A stretch of DNA of 60,095 bases. It comes from Prochlorococcus sp. AG-424-E18. GTDB lineage: Bacteria > Cyanobacteriota > Cyanobacteriia > PCC-6307 > Cyanobiaceae. Under the pieces are notes generated by a model. The model was not told the DNA's origin, ran no database searches, and was given only the letters and a program-made list of their open reading frames with translations. The position numbers and the translations under genes are program-made. Location: contig QCNC01000006.1 in NCBI GenBank assembly GCA_003210155.1, positions 1 to 60,095 on the forward strand, written 5' to 3'. Shown in pieces: positions 9,276 to 19,383 of the stretch. Within the stretch, counting starts at the first letter, position 1; every line of letters starts with the position of its first letter.

Positions 9276-9959
9276 TTGAAAATTTGGAATAAAATACCAA
9301 TTAAAGATAATGGAGATAAATTAATAGCTATACCTAGCTGCCTAAAGTTTTTAGATCCCCACCCTTACTTTCTTTTAGGAGCACCTTACAAGGATAAAAT
9401 TTCTATTTGGAAATTAAGAGAGGGGGTCGTAAATAGATTAGTAAAAGTAAATGATTATTTGATATCAAAGAGTAGTTTTAACCTTTTAATTTATGACAGT
9501 TGGCGACCTTTAGAAGTCCAGGAATTTATGTTTAAAAGAGCATTTTTATTAGAGTGTGAAAAATCAGATATTGATATTTCTTTTGAAAACATAAAATCTT
9601 ATCCATCCATTTTAAAAAAAGTTGAAAAATTTTGGGCATATCCTTCTTATGACACTAAGTGTCCTCCCCCTCATTCAACTGGGGGTGCATTGGATGTTTG
9701 TTTATCAGATAAAGACGGAAATCTTGTTGAAATGGGTGGCATGGTTGATCAAATGGATGAGACCTCAAATCCTTATTTTTATGCAAATATAAAAAATGAA
9801 GAAGCAATTATTTGGAATATTAGAAGAAATTTATTAAGGGAAATAATGACTAAATTCGGATTTGCTCAACATCCTAATGAATGGTGGCATTTTAGTTATG
9901 GTGATCAATTATGGGCTTGGAAAAATAAAAAGGCAAATGCTCTTTATGGAAAAATTTAA
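9276..9959 (+). CDS. D-Ala-D-Ala dipeptidase, VanX/DdpX-like (M15D)
   Basis: Zinc dipeptidase-like protein of 227 aa, starting at TTG 9276. M15 family residues are clear: YDSWRPLEVQ, the zinc motif PPPHSTGGALDV (His and Asp ligands in SxHxxGxAxD form) and the C-terminal catalytic EWWHFSYG. Known members cleave D-alanyl-D-alanine, either for peptidoglycan recycling or, with VanA/VanH, for vancomycin resistance. No vanA/vanH-like genes are nearby, so a housekeeping cell-wall turnover role is more likely. No signal peptide is evident, suggesting a cytoplasmic enzyme. It converges with sir with only three bases between stops. Confidence 0.85.
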   Translation: MKIWNKIPIKDNGDKLIAIPSCLKFLDPHPYFLLGAPYKDKISIWKLREGVVNRLVKVNDYLISKSSFNLLIYDSWRPLEVQEFMFKRAFLLECEKSDIDISFENIKSYPSILKKVEKFWAYPSYDTKCPPPHSTGGALDVCLSDKDGNLVEMGGMVDQMDETSNPYFYANIKNEEAIIWNIRRNLLREIMTKFGFAQHPNEWWHFSYGDQLWAWKNKKANALYGKI

Positions 9960-9962
9960 ATT

Positions 9963-11750
9963 TTATTGATTTTCGTTTAGTAAATTCAATATATAATTTT
10001 CATCTTGAGTATTTATAAAATCTCCGAAATCTAAATCCAAATTACTCTTCCAATTATCAAATAATGGTTGAATAGTTTTTTCTAAATCGTTAAGTTCCAT
10101 TCTTTGTAAAAATGGTTTAGCAAGCCTTTGTAGATTTTTACTTCCCCCTAACCATAATTGATATTTATTTTGCCCACTTCCAACAAGTGCTAATTCGGCC
10201 ATATAAGGCCTGGTACAACCATTCGGACATCCTGTCATTCTGAATAATATTGTCTTTTGTATTTTTAGATCTAATAGTAAATTTTCAATCCTTTTTAATA
10301 CATCAGGTAATATTCTCTCAGCTTCAGTCATTGCAAGACCACAAAGTGGTAAAGCAGGACAAGCTAAAGCGTGTCTTTGTATTTCATTTATGTTTTCTAA
10401 ATTTTCGTATCCAATTTTTGATAGAGATTTTTGAATTTCACCTTTGTTTTTATTGGCGATATTACAAAGTAAAATATCTTGATTCGGTGTGAGTCTTAGA
10501 TCTAAATTATATTTTTTAACAATACTTGTGATGGTATTCTTCTTATCTCCAGATAATCTCCCTGATAATAATGGTAAACCTACGAAATATGAGGTTTTAT
10601 TTTGTTTATGCCAACCTAGGTAATCAATGAGAACCTTATCAGGTTCTTTTCTAATTTTTTTAATTTCTTTTTTGAAATATTTATCAGAAAGTATCTTTTT
10701 GAACCATTTAATACCTTTTCTATGAAGAAGATATTTCATTCTCGAATTTTTTCTTGATTTTCTATCACCATAATCTCTTTGAATAGCCACAATGCTTTGT
10801 ATTAATTCATAAACATCAGGTTCTTCAACATATCCAAGTGGATCTGCAATTCTGGCAAAAGTCTCTTCATTGTTGTGCGTGCGACCCATACCACCTCCAA
10901 CATAGAAGTTGCACCCTTCTAAGTTTCCATCTTTAGAGGTAAAGGCAACTATTCCTATGTCATTGGTAAGAAGATCAACAGAATTGTCCCCAGGAACTGT
11001 CACAGCACATTTGAATTTTCTAGGTAAATAAGTTGAACCATAAAGAGGCTCATCTTTTATTCCACTAAAAACATTATCTTGGAATTGTAGCTTCCTAATT
11101 GCTTCAATATCTTTGTCAGGCTTTATGGTGTACTCTAAATCTCCATCAGCCCAAAGCTCTAAAAAAGTGCCTTGGCCAGCCATTGGGGTGAGAAGATCTG
11201 CAACTTTTTTTGCCAATGCTCTTGCAATATTGTAGTCTGGCGAATCAAATGGAGCCGCGGGTGCCATTACGTTTCTATTTATGTCTCCACATGCAGCTAA
11301 TGTGGAGCCCATTGAATTTACTATTGTTTGAATTACTTCCTTTAGGTTCTCCTTCCTAATTCCATGCATTTGAAAGGCTTGTCTTGTAGTGGCCCTAAGT
11401 GTTCCATTACCTAGTTTGTCAGATAATTCATCTAATGCTAAAAATAATTTCCCAGGGACTTCACCGCCCGGATTTCTTAACCTAAGCATCATTTGCCAAT
11501 CTTTACTTTTGCCAGGCCTTCTATTTTCCCTGTTATCTTGTTGATAACTACCATGAAATTTTAATAACTGAACTGCATCATTGGTAAAATGATCGCTCTC
11601 ATTAACTAATTCCGTAGCAAGTGGTTCTTTAAGAAATTGGCTACTTTTTTTAAAATTTTCAAATTTAGAAACTTCTAGTCCATTTGCCAAGCAAACTGTT
11701 TCTTCCTTGGTAGGATCTTTTTTCTTTTTTACTTTCTCAATCTTGATCAA
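9963..11750 (-). CDS. sir: Ferredoxin-dependent sulfite reductase
   Basis: Assimilatory sulfite reductase (595 aa) that reduces sulfite to sulfide with six electrons from ferredoxin, using siroheme and a [4Fe-4S] cluster. The cluster/siroheme cysteines are C464-x5-C470 (ACPALPLCG) and C508-x3-C512 (TGCPNGC), the latter in the conserved RMTGCPNGCTRPY. The two sulfite/nitrite reductase half-repeats are recognisable. The sulfite rather than nitrite assignment follows from overall similarity to plant/cyanobacterial SiR, including RLRNPGGEVP near the N-terminus. It is divergent from glyS. Confidence 0.94.
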   Translation of the reverse strand: MIKIEKVKKKKDPTKEETVCLANGLEVSKFENFKKSSQFLKEPLATELVNESDHFTNDAVQLLKFHGSYQQDNRENRRPGKSKDWQMMLRLRNPGGEVPGKLFLALDELSDKLGNGTLRATTRQAFQMHGIRKENLKEVIQTIVNSMGSTLAACGDINRNVMAPAAPFDSPDYNIARALAKKVADLLTPMAGQGTFLELWADGDLEYTIKPDKDIEAIRKLQFQDNVFSGIKDEPLYGSTYLPRKFKCAVTVPGDNSVDLLTNDIGIVAFTSKDGNLEGCNFYVGGGMGRTHNNEETFARIADPLGYVEEPDVYELIQSIVAIQRDYGDRKSRKNSRMKYLLHRKGIKWFKKILSDKYFKKEIKKIRKEPDKVLIDYLGWHKQNKTSYFVGLPLLSGRLSGDKKNTITSIVKKYNLDLRLTPNQDILLCNIANKNKGEIQKSLSKIGYENLENINEIQRHALACPALPLCGLAMTEAERILPDVLKRIENLLLDLKIQKTILFRMTGCPNGCTRPYMAELALVGSGQNKYQLWLGGSKNLQRLAKPFLQRMELNDLEKTIQPLFDNWKSNLDLDFGDFINTQDENYILNLLNENQ

Positions 11751-11837
11751 AGGACCAAAAAATATATCTTTTTATACATTAGCGAAAAGCTTATTTAACT
11801 GGTAGTAAATTATAGTAAGTGAAGTCATATTTTTTTC

Positions 11838-14000
11838 TTGTCTAAATATTTACTTGAGATAGGAACAGAAGAGTTGCCCGCAAAATTTTCTCATTCCGTT
11901 CTAAAGCAATTTAAATCTCTAATAGAATTTGAATTGGAAAAAAACCTAATCAAATTTGAAAACATAATTGTTACCTCCACACCAAGGAGGATAGTTCTAC
12001 TTCTCGAAGGTTTAGTTGATTATGCAGAAGATAAGATAATAGAGAGAAAAGGGCCTAAAGCAAATTCAGCTTATTTAAATGGATGTCCTACTAATGCTGC
12101 TTTAGGATTTGCTAAAAGCTTAGATATAGATGTTGGTAAGCTAGAAATAAAAAATACAGAAAAGGGTGATTTTGTATTTGGAAAGAAAATTGAGAAAGGA
12201 ATATCAACAAAAATATCTTTGTCTTTGATTATCCCAAAATTAGTAAAGAGTCTTCAAGGCCCTCGATTTATGAAATGGGGGGCTGGAAACTTAAAATTTT
12301 CAAGACCTATTAGGTGGATCACCTCTATTTATAATGATGAAATTCTTGATTTTGAATTTGATGAATGTGATCCAAAGATCAAATTAAGTAATAAAACAAA
12401 AAGTCATAGGCTAATCAATGAAGTTTTAGAAGTTCAGAATCCTGATGATTTTTTTGAATTATTGAAACGAAATAGAGTAATAGCTATTCGAAAAGAAAGA
12501 AAAGAAAAAATTGAAAGTTTAATAAATCAGGCATCTAAATCTTTAAATCTGAAACCTGACCTTTCAAAAGGATTACTAAACGAACTAACTGATTTAGTTG
12601 AATGGCCAGATTTAATTATTGGCAAATTTAGTAGTGAATTTCTTGATCTTCCGGTTGAAGTTCTCTCAACAGTCATGAAAAGTCATCAGAGATACGTTCC
12701 TCTTTTATTGAAAAACAAAAGTTTTTCTAAATTAGATTTAAGCTCTGAAAAAAATATCAGTACAACTTTCTGCGTTATTTCAAATGGTCTTGAAGAATCA
12801 AATAATAATATTGCTAAAGGTAATGAGAAGGTATTAAGAGCAAGGTTTTCAGATGCAAAGTTTTTCGTAGAAAGTGACAAAAAAGTTACTTCAATTGAAA
12901 GAAATGAAAAGCTTAAATCTGTTTCATATTTGAAAGGACTTGGCAATATATTTCAGAGGATAGAAAGGATAGAGGAAGTTACTAAAAAAATTCTTAAATT
13001 TTTAAATGATAAGTCTTTAGAAGAAAAAAAAATAATAGAAGCTGCTAAATACTGTAAAAACGACTTATGTAGCGAAATTGTTTTCGAATTCCCTGAGCTG
13101 CAAGGAATAATGGGTGGTAAATATCTTAAATATGAGGGATTTAGTGAGGATGTTTGCTTGGCTGTCGCTGAACATTATTTACCTTCTTTTTATAAGGATG
13201 CTTTGCCCTCTACAAAATATGGTGCAATAGTTTCTATAGCAGATAAGGTCGAAACTTTAATAAGTATATTTATTTCTGGTAAACGTCCCAGTGGATCATC
13301 TGATCCTTATGCTCTGAGAAGAAATTTGAATGGAGTGATTAAAATAATTTGGGATTATGAACTTGATTTACCTTTAGATAAATTATTCAACCAACTTATT
13401 GATTATTGGAAAATAGTATTTCCGAATTTAGATTTCTCAAGAGAAACAGTAATTAATGATTTAAATGAATTTTTAGTTCAAAGAATTGTTAGTCATCTAG
13501 AAGAAATATCACTAAGTAAAGAATTAATAAAGGCCGTTTGCTCTTCTGATAAATTATCTCAAAAAAGAGTATTGAATATTGTTGATCTTAAAAATAGGAT
13601 TAAATCTATTATAAATTTTAACGAAAAGGATAATTTTGTTGAAATCCAGAAGGTGATTACTAGGGTAAGCAAATTAGCAAATAATAGTGATCTTTCAAGA
13701 GACGTCTTCTCAACAAAAGATTATGTAAACACAAAACTTTTTGAAAAAGATTGTGAATTGAAGGTTTATGAATTTATAGGAGAATTAGAAAAACTTTTTT
13801 CGGAAGATTATTTCAATTATTTAGAACTTTTAAATTTGTTTGAGATTAATGTAAACACTATCGAGGATTTATTTGATAATGAAAAGGGAGTCCTAATAAT
13901 GTCAGAGGACTTAAAAATAAGAAATAATAGACTCAATTTGTTGAGCTTAATTAGAAATTATTCTCTTAAAATAGCCGACTTTACACTTTTGAACTCTTAA
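11838..14000 (+). CDS. glyS: Glycyl-tRNA synthetase beta subunit
   Basis: Beta chain (720 aa) of the heterotetrameric bacterial GlyRS. The N-terminus YLLEIGTEELPAKF is the family hallmark, and MKWGAGNLKFSRPIRWI and VLSTVMKSHQRYVPL are further conserved blocks. The C-terminal part is the anticodon-binding, HD-like region (SGSSDPYALRR). It starts at TTG 11838; there is no ATG at the conserved N-terminus. The alpha subunit gene is elsewhere. Its 3' end overlaps the convergent chlP by 20 bases. Confidence 0.96.
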   Translation: MSKYLLEIGTEELPAKFSHSVLKQFKSLIEFELEKNLIKFENIIVTSTPRRIVLLLEGLVDYAEDKIIERKGPKANSAYLNGCPTNAALGFAKSLDIDVGKLEIKNTEKGDFVFGKKIEKGISTKISLSLIIPKLVKSLQGPRFMKWGAGNLKFSRPIRWITSIYNDEILDFEFDECDPKIKLSNKTKSHRLINEVLEVQNPDDFFELLKRNRVIAIRKERKEKIESLINQASKSLNLKPDLSKGLLNELTDLVEWPDLIIGKFSSEFLDLPVEVLSTVMKSHQRYVPLLLKNKSFSKLDLSSEKNISTTFCVISNGLEESNNNIAKGNEKVLRARFSDAKFFVESDKKVTSIERNEKLKSVSYLKGLGNIFQRIERIEEVTKKILKFLNDKSLEEKKIIEAAKYCKNDLCSEIVFEFPELQGIMGGKYLKYEGFSEDVCLAVAEHYLPSFYKDALPSTKYGAIVSIADKVETLISIFISGKRPSGSSDPYALRRNLNGVIKIIWDYELDLPLDKLFNQLIDYWKIVFPNLDFSRETVINDLNEFLVQRIVSHLEEISLSKELIKAVCSSDKLSQKRVLNIVDLKNRIKSIINFNEKDNFVEIQKVITRVSKLANNSDLSRDVFSTKDYVNTKLFEKDCELKVYEFIGELEKLFSEDYFNYLELLNLFEINVNTIEDLFDNEKGVLIMSEDLKIRNNRLNLLSLIRNYSLKIADFTLLNS

Positions 14001-15321
14001 CTTTAATGCCTCCCTTTATTGAAAAATTTTCTAGCATTTTTTCTACTTCTTTATTTTCCCTAACAGCGCTATCAACAGGTTTATATTTTTGAGGTGCTAA
14101 GGCTTTCCCTCTTAAAATCGAACCAAGTGTAAGCATTGTAATTTTAAGTTGCTGTAATGGTTTCATGGAGACAACTCTTTTGTATAAATAACTATCAAAA
14201 GTAAGTCTTTGTACATCCATGTCATCACACATCTCAACAAAGGCTTCTCTAGCAGAATCATTTCTGTAGAAAATATTTTGAAGAATTTCTAGCACCTTAT
14301 AAGTTGTGCCATATTTTTTGTCCCATTTTTTAAGATAGTTTTTTAAATCTTTTTCTGATGGAATTACTTGACCATTTTTTGATGCTTCAACAATTTCTTC
14401 AGCACACATTCTTCCGCTTTTTGCAGCAAAATAAATACCCTCTCCAGAACTTTTTGTAACATAACCAGCTGCATCACCAACTAATGCCATTCTCCCAACT
14501 ACTCTTCTTGGCCTTGGATGCTCAGGAATTGGGTGAGCTTCTACCTTTATTACTTCACCATTAACAAGTCTTTTCTTTGCCCTATTTCTTACACCCTCTT
14601 GAAGTCCTTTAATTAATGACTGATTCTTTTGCATGGTTCCAGTTCCCACAGCAACATGATCATATTTAGGAAATACCCACCCATAAAAATCAGGAGAAAC
14701 ATCAGTTCCGACATACATTTCAGCAAGATCTTCGTAGTAACTCATTTCTTCTTTAGGCAATTTAATTCTTTCCTGAAATGCTATAGCAACTTTGTAATCT
14801 CCTGCATCCATTGCTTTTGCAACTCTGCTATTGGCTCCATCAGCTCCGATCAAAAGGTCAACAGTAAGCTCTTTGAGTTCCCCTTTCTTATCTCCATTAG
14901 TAAAATCTGAGTAGGAAAGCTTATATGGCCCTTGATTATTATCGCCAGTATCAATAGAAGTAACTAATCCATTTATTAATGTAGCACCAAGATCAGATGC
15001 TCTGTTGCGCATAAAGGCATCCATAACTTCTCTTCTACACATCCCAATAAACTCATTATCATTTTTTCCATAAACTCTATCTAGACTAATATCTACTTCT
15101 CTATTTGATGGAGATATCATTCTCATATGCCTTACTTTTCTATCAATAATTGACTCAGGTAAATCAAATTCTTCGACCATACAAAGTGGAATTGCTCCTC
15201 CACATGGTTTTGCATTATCTAATTTTCTCTCGAAGAGCCAAGTTTTTATTCCAGCTTTAGCAAGTATTTCTGCCGCACATGAACCACTTGGACCTCCACC
15301 AATAACAGCTACTCTCAACAT
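13981..15321 (-). CDS. chlP: Geranylgeranyl diphosphate/chlorophyll reductase
   Basis: Flavoprotein reductase (446 aa) that reduces the geranylgeranyl chain to phytyl for chlorophyll and tocopherol synthesis. The FAD-binding dinucleotide fold opens at residue 4 with VIGGGPSGSCAAE, followed by the family motif PCGGAIPLCM. The second FAD motif, RMALVGDAAGYVTKSSGEGI, is near residue 290. Its length is typical of cyanobacterial ChlP. It faces a VanY-like gene divergently across a 113-bp gap and converges with glyS. Confidence 0.96.
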   Translation of the reverse strand: MLRVAVIGGGPSGSCAAEILAKAGIKTWLFERKLDNAKPCGGAIPLCMVEEFDLPESIIDRKVRHMRMISPSNREVDISLDRVYGKNDNEFIGMCRREVMDAFMRNRASDLGATLINGLVTSIDTGDNNQGPYKLSYSDFTNGDKKGELKELTVDLLIGADGANSRVAKAMDAGDYKVAIAFQERIKLPKEEMSYYEDLAEMYVGTDVSPDFYGWVFPKYDHVAVGTGTMQKNQSLIKGLQEGVRNRAKKRLVNGEVIKVEAHPIPEHPRPRRVVGRMALVGDAAGYVTKSSGEGIYFAAKSGRMCAEEIVEASKNGQVIPSEKDLKNYLKKWDKKYGTTYKVLEILQNIFYRNDSAREAFVEMCDDMDVQRLTFDSYLYKRVVSMKPLQQLKITMLTLGSILRGKALAPQKYKPVDSAVRENKEVEKMLENFSIKGGIKVKSSKV

Positions 15322-15434
15322 ATGAAAAAAAAATAATACTGTATATAAAAACTACATCTTTTTTGCTTACAAAAGTGCATTTCTTAAAATAATAGTTAAT
15401 ATCGAAATATCTTTTTCTTATTCACTCCTAAATA

Positions 15435-16148
15435 TTGGAACTAAACAAAGATATCGATCAATTTGATATACCACTTGCCAAAAGAACTTATATAAATAAC
15501 CCAAATTCAACATTATTAAAAAAATTATTAATATTCTCTCCATTTCTTTTGCTTTTCTTTTCTGTCGCTGCATTGCGATTTATTAGAAATGTAGAATTAA
15601 TACCTCTAAATAATCTCAAATTTCAGGTTGAAAGAAATAATGATGCCAGAATTTTAGGCCATCTTCCCTATAACGAAACTCCTAAAGAGAAATTAGTTTT
15701 AATTGAGCCTCATATTGAAGTTCATATTGATATGCGCGATTCTCTACTAAAGATGAGAGAAGAAGCCAAAAAGGATGGGATATATTTGGTCTTCTTGAGT
15801 GGTTATAGATCAATAAATTTGCAAAACGATATCTTTTATTCTTTAAAATCTATTAGAAATCAAGAAGCGTCAGAAAGAGCTAGAGTTTCAGCCCCTCCAG
15901 GGTATTCTGAACATAGTACAGGTTTCGCAATCGATATTGGTGATGCTACTCAAAGAGAGACAGACTTTGAAACTGACTTCGAAAATACTGAAGCCTTTGG
16001 ATGGCTAATTAAAAATGCAGCTAAGTTTCACTTTAAGTTATCGTTCAACAAAGACAACAAATATATAGATTACGAACCCTGGCATTGGAGATATGAGGGC
16101 TCAATTGAAGCATTAAAAGTTTTTGAAAGCTCAAATAGAAAATTATAA
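15435..16148 (+). CDS. D-alanyl-D-alanine carboxypeptidase, VanY/DacB-like (M15B)
   Basis: Membrane-anchored peptidoglycan peptidase of 237 aa. A single membrane segment at about residues 30-48 follows a short cytoplasmic tail, so the catalytic domain is extracytoplasmic. M15B motifs are present: SGYRSINLQ, the zinc-binding PPGYSEHSTGFAIDIGD, and EPWHWRYEG at the C-terminus. It trims the terminal D-Ala from stem peptides. It starts at TTG 15435. With the VanX-like gene at 9276, the window holds two M15 peptidases, which could act in sequence on the cell wall. Confidence 0.87.
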   Translation: MELNKDIDQFDIPLAKRTYINNPNSTLLKKLLIFSPFLLLFFSVAALRFIRNVELIPLNNLKFQVERNNDARILGHLPYNETPKEKLVLIEPHIEVHIDMRDSLLKMREEAKKDGIYLVFLSGYRSINLQNDIFYSLKSIRNQEASERARVSAPPGYSEHSTGFAIDIGDATQRETDFETDFENTEAFGWLIKNAAKFHFKLSFNKDNKYIDYEPWHWRYEGSIEALKVFESSNRKL

Positions 16149-16275
16149 ATCTAATTGATTTTATAATTATTCAATAAATTATATTTTTCAAAGTCTTAAA
16201 GAGAAAATTCTCATAATAAGCATACTTTGAGTTAGCCTTAATAAAGTCAATCTACTATTTATATAAATTCTATAA

Positions 16276-18072
16276 ATGTCATCTTCGATAAAAGAAATTA
16301 GAAATGTTGCAATTATTGCTCACGTAGATCATGGGAAGACAACTCTTGTAGATGCATTGTTATCTCAATCAGGAATATTTAGAGACAATGAAGTTATCCC
16401 TACATGTGTAATGGATTCAAATGATCTTGAAAGAGAAAGGGGGATAACAATTCTCTCAAAAAATACTGCAGTTAACTATAAAGATACCAGAATTAACATT
16501 ATAGATACACCTGGACATGCTGATTTTGGAGGAGAAGTTGAAAGAGTTTTGGGAATGGTTGATGGATGTCTGCTTATTGTTGATGCAAATGAGGGACCTA
16601 TGCCTCAAACAAGATTTGTTTTAAAAAAAGCATTAGAAAAAGGACTTAGGCCAATAGTCTTTGTAAATAAAATTGATAGACCACGAGTAGTACCAGAAAT
16701 TGCAATTGATAAGGTCCTAGATTTGTTTTTGGAGTTAGGAGCTGATGATGATCAATGTGATTTCCCTTATCTTTTTGGGAGTGGCTTATCTGGTTTCGCA
16801 AAAGAAGAGATGGAATTTAATAGTGACAATATGATGCCTCTTTTTGAAGCTATTATTAGACACGTTCCTCCTCCAGTAGGTGACTCTAATAAGCCTCTTC
16901 AGCTACAAATAACTACTTTGGACTATTCTGATTTCTTAGGCAGAATAGTAATTGGAAAGATCCACAATGGAACTATAAAAAATGGCCAACAGGCTAGTTT
17001 AATTAAAGAAAATGGAAAAACTATTAAAGGTAAGGTTAGTAAGCTTTTAGGATTTGAAGGATTACAAAGAATTGATATAAATGAAGCATTTGCAGGTGAT
17101 ATTGTTGCTGTTTCTGGTTTCGATGACGTCAATATTGGTGAGACCATAGCATGTCCCGATTCTCCACATCCTCTTCCATTAATCAAAGTTGATGAACCTA
17201 CCTTAAATATGACTTTTGTTGTCAATGATTCGCCATTCGCGGGTAAGGAAGGGAAATTTGTTACTAGTAGACAATTAAAAAATAGATTAGAGAGGGAACT
17301 TTTAACAAATGTTGCCCTTAGAGTAGAAGAAACTGATTCTCCTGACAGGTTTTCAGTTTCAGGAAGAGGAGAATTACATCTAGGGATATTAATTGAAACT
17401 ATGAGAAGAGAGGGTTTTGAGTTTCAAATCTCACAACCTCAAGTAATTTTCAGAGAAATTGATAATGTTGAATGTGAGCCTATAGAGACTTTAGTTTTAG
17501 ATGTACCTGAAGTATCTGTTGGTTCTTGCATCGAAAAACTTGGATCTAGAAAGGCAGAGATGAAAAACATGCAGACAAGTTCAGATGGTAGAACTCAATT
17601 AGAATTTCTAGTACCATCAAGAGGATTAATTGGATTTCGCGGGGAGTTTGTAAGGATAACCAGAGGTGAAGGTATCATGAGCCATTCGTTTTATGAATAT
17701 AAACCTAAAACAGGAGACTTTGAAACCAGAAGGAATGGCGTTCTTATAGCTTTTGAGGAAGGTGTAGCCACATTTTATGCTTTAAAGAATGCTGAAGATA
17801 GGGGAGTATATTTTATTAAACCTGGAGTTAAAGTTTATAAAGGAATGATAATTGGTGAGAATAATCGACCTCAAGATCTTGAGTTGAATATATGTAAAAC
17901 TAAGCAGTTGACTAATATGAGATCTGCCGGGGCAGAAGAACTTGATACTTTGCAGTCACCTGTTGATATTACCCTTGAAAGAGCACTCGAATATATTGGT
18001 CCAGATGAAATGCTAGAGGTAACACCGGATTCAATAAGAATGAGAAAAATAAATAAAAAGAAAAAAAATTAG
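16276..18072 (+). CDS. typA: Ribosome-associated GTPase TypA/BipA
   Basis: Translational GTPase of 598 aa, similar to EF-G but with the BipA-specific C-terminal domain. The G1 motif AHVDHGKTT is at 15-23, G2 is within RERGITI, G3 is DTPGHADF, and G4 is NKIDRP. It acts on the ribosome during stress and low-temperature subunit assembly in other bacteria. It is preceded by a 127-bp AT-rich gap with no obvious structure and followed 11 bases later by a DUF309 gene, so the two may be co-transcribed. Confidence 0.96.
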   Translation: MSSSIKEIRNVAIIAHVDHGKTTLVDALLSQSGIFRDNEVIPTCVMDSNDLERERGITILSKNTAVNYKDTRINIIDTPGHADFGGEVERVLGMVDGCLLIVDANEGPMPQTRFVLKKALEKGLRPIVFVNKIDRPRVVPEIAIDKVLDLFLELGADDDQCDFPYLFGSGLSGFAKEEMEFNSDNMMPLFEAIIRHVPPPVGDSNKPLQLQITTLDYSDFLGRIVIGKIHNGTIKNGQQASLIKENGKTIKGKVSKLLGFEGLQRIDINEAFAGDIVAVSGFDDVNIGETIACPDSPHPLPLIKVDEPTLNMTFVVNDSPFAGKEGKFVTSRQLKNRLERELLTNVALRVEETDSPDRFSVSGRGELHLGILIETMRREGFEFQISQPQVIFREIDNVECEPIETLVLDVPEVSVGSCIEKLGSRKAEMKNMQTSSDGRTQLEFLVPSRGLIGFRGEFVRITRGEGIMSHSFYEYKPKTGDFETRRNGVLIAFEEGVATFYALKNAEDRGVYFIKPGVKVYKGMIIGENNRPQDLELNICKTKQLTNMRSAGAEELDTLQSPVDITLERALEYIGPDEMLEVTPDSIRMRKINKKKKN

Positions 18073-18083
18073 TAATTTTTTTA

Positions 18084-18452
18084 ATGAACCAAGAAAGTGC
18101 AAAAAGTTTTCAAGATTCCCTTTTTACAGCTTTAAATCTTTTTAATAATCATGAATGGTACGAGGCTCATGATGCTTTTGAAGAAATATGGAATTCCGTA
18201 GATGGTGACGAAAGACAAGTTATCCAAGGAATTTTACAAGTATCTGTTTCTCAGTTTCACTTAAGTAAAGGTAATTTAAATGGAGCTACTATTTTGCTTG
18301 GAGAGGGTTTAGGCAGAATAAAAACTAGAACCAAGATTGATTTAGGGATTGATCTTGAGTCCTTTTGCCAATGTTTAGAAGATTTATTGAGGAAATTACA
18401 ATATAAAGAACTAGTAAAAGATAGCGATAAGCCTTTTTTGAAACCTCTTTGA
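18084..18452 (+). CDS. DUF309 protein
   Basis: A small all-helical protein of 122 aa. The family signature is FNNHEWYEAHDAFEEIWN (about 18-35), followed by QVIQGILQVSVSQFHLSKGN (about 59-78). The conserved HexWYexHdxxExxW pattern resembles metal-binding or catalytic residues of this family, but no activity is established. It sits 11 bases after typA and 87 bases before lptB. Confidence 0.85.
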   Translation: MNQESAKSFQDSLFTALNLFNNHEWYEAHDAFEEIWNSVDGDERQVIQGILQVSVSQFHLSKGNLNGATILLGEGLGRIKTRTKIDLGIDLESFCQCLEDLLRKLQYKELVKDSDKPFLKPL

Positions 18453-18539
18453 TGGATATATCTATATCTTCAATTAAATTATTATTATGTATTTAATTTT
18501 TTTTCAAGAAAGTAAGAAAACTAATCGATCTCAAGGAAA

Positions 18540-19268
18540 ATGAACCTAAATATTCATAATGTATCCCTTTCAATTAAAGGAAGATTAATTGTAAATGATG
18601 TTTCCATAACTGTTAATCCAGGGGAAGTTGTAGGTTTGATGGGACCTAATGGTGCTGGGAAAACTACAACTTTTAATCTTGCAGTTGGGAATATAAAACC
18701 AGATAAAGGTGAAATTTTAATGAATGGGAAAAATATAACTAATCTCCCTCTACCAATTAGATCAAGACTTGGGTTAGGGTACTTAACTCAGGAAGCGAGT
18801 ATATTTAGAGACCTCACAGTTAAGGGTAATATAGATTTGGCTTTACAAAATTCATCTTATAGTAGAGCAGCTATAAGAAATAGAAGAGAACAATTAATTA
18901 ATGAATTTAATTTGAATAACTTTGTAGATAATTATGGTTATCAACTTTCAGGAGGAGAGAGGAGGAGGTGTGAAATTGCAAGGGCTCTCACTGTAGGCAG
19001 AAAAGGACCTAAATATTTGTTATTAGACGAACCTTTTGCTGGGATAGACCCTCTAGCTGTTAATGATCTAAAGAAACTAATTCTAAAATTAAGTAATGAT
19101 GGGGTGGGGATTCTCATTACAGACCATAACGTGAGGGAAACCCTTCTAATTACTAATAAATCATATGTACTAAGTGAAGGAAAAATTTTAGCTAACGGTT
19201 CATCAAGTGAATTGGCTGATAATCCAATAGTAAAGAAGTATTATCTTGGAGATAATTTCAAACTTTGA
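18540..19268 (+). CDS. lptB: LPS export ABC ATPase LptB
   Basis: Cytoplasmic ATPase (242 aa) of the Lpt bridge that moves lipopolysaccharide to the outer membrane. Walker A GPNGAGKTT is at about 35-43, Walker B LLLDEPFAGIDP near 160, and ITDHNVRETL carries the switch histidine. The signature is LSGGERRRCEIARAL, and this ERRR form with the FAGIDP D-loop is characteristic of LptB rather than other ABC ATPases. No lptF/G gene is adjacent. The following gap (19269-19383) shows nothing distinctive beyond A/T runs. Confidence 0.92.
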   Translation: MNLNIHNVSLSIKGRLIVNDVSITVNPGEVVGLMGPNGAGKTTTFNLAVGNIKPDKGEILMNGKNITNLPLPIRSRLGLGYLTQEASIFRDLTVKGNIDLALQNSSYSRAAIRNRREQLINEFNLNNFVDNYGYQLSGGERRRCEIARALTVGRKGPKYLLLDEPFAGIDPLAVNDLKKLILKLSNDGVGILITDHNVRETLLITNKSYVLSEGKILANGSSSELADNPIVKKYYLGDNFKL

Positions 19269-19383
19269 AATGCTTTTTTTTAAAATAAATTAAAACTTTA
19301 TTATTAAAGATTTACTCACATGAGAATGATTTTAATTATTATTTGATTGACATTGATTATTAAAACTTGAAAAATTTCTAGAA

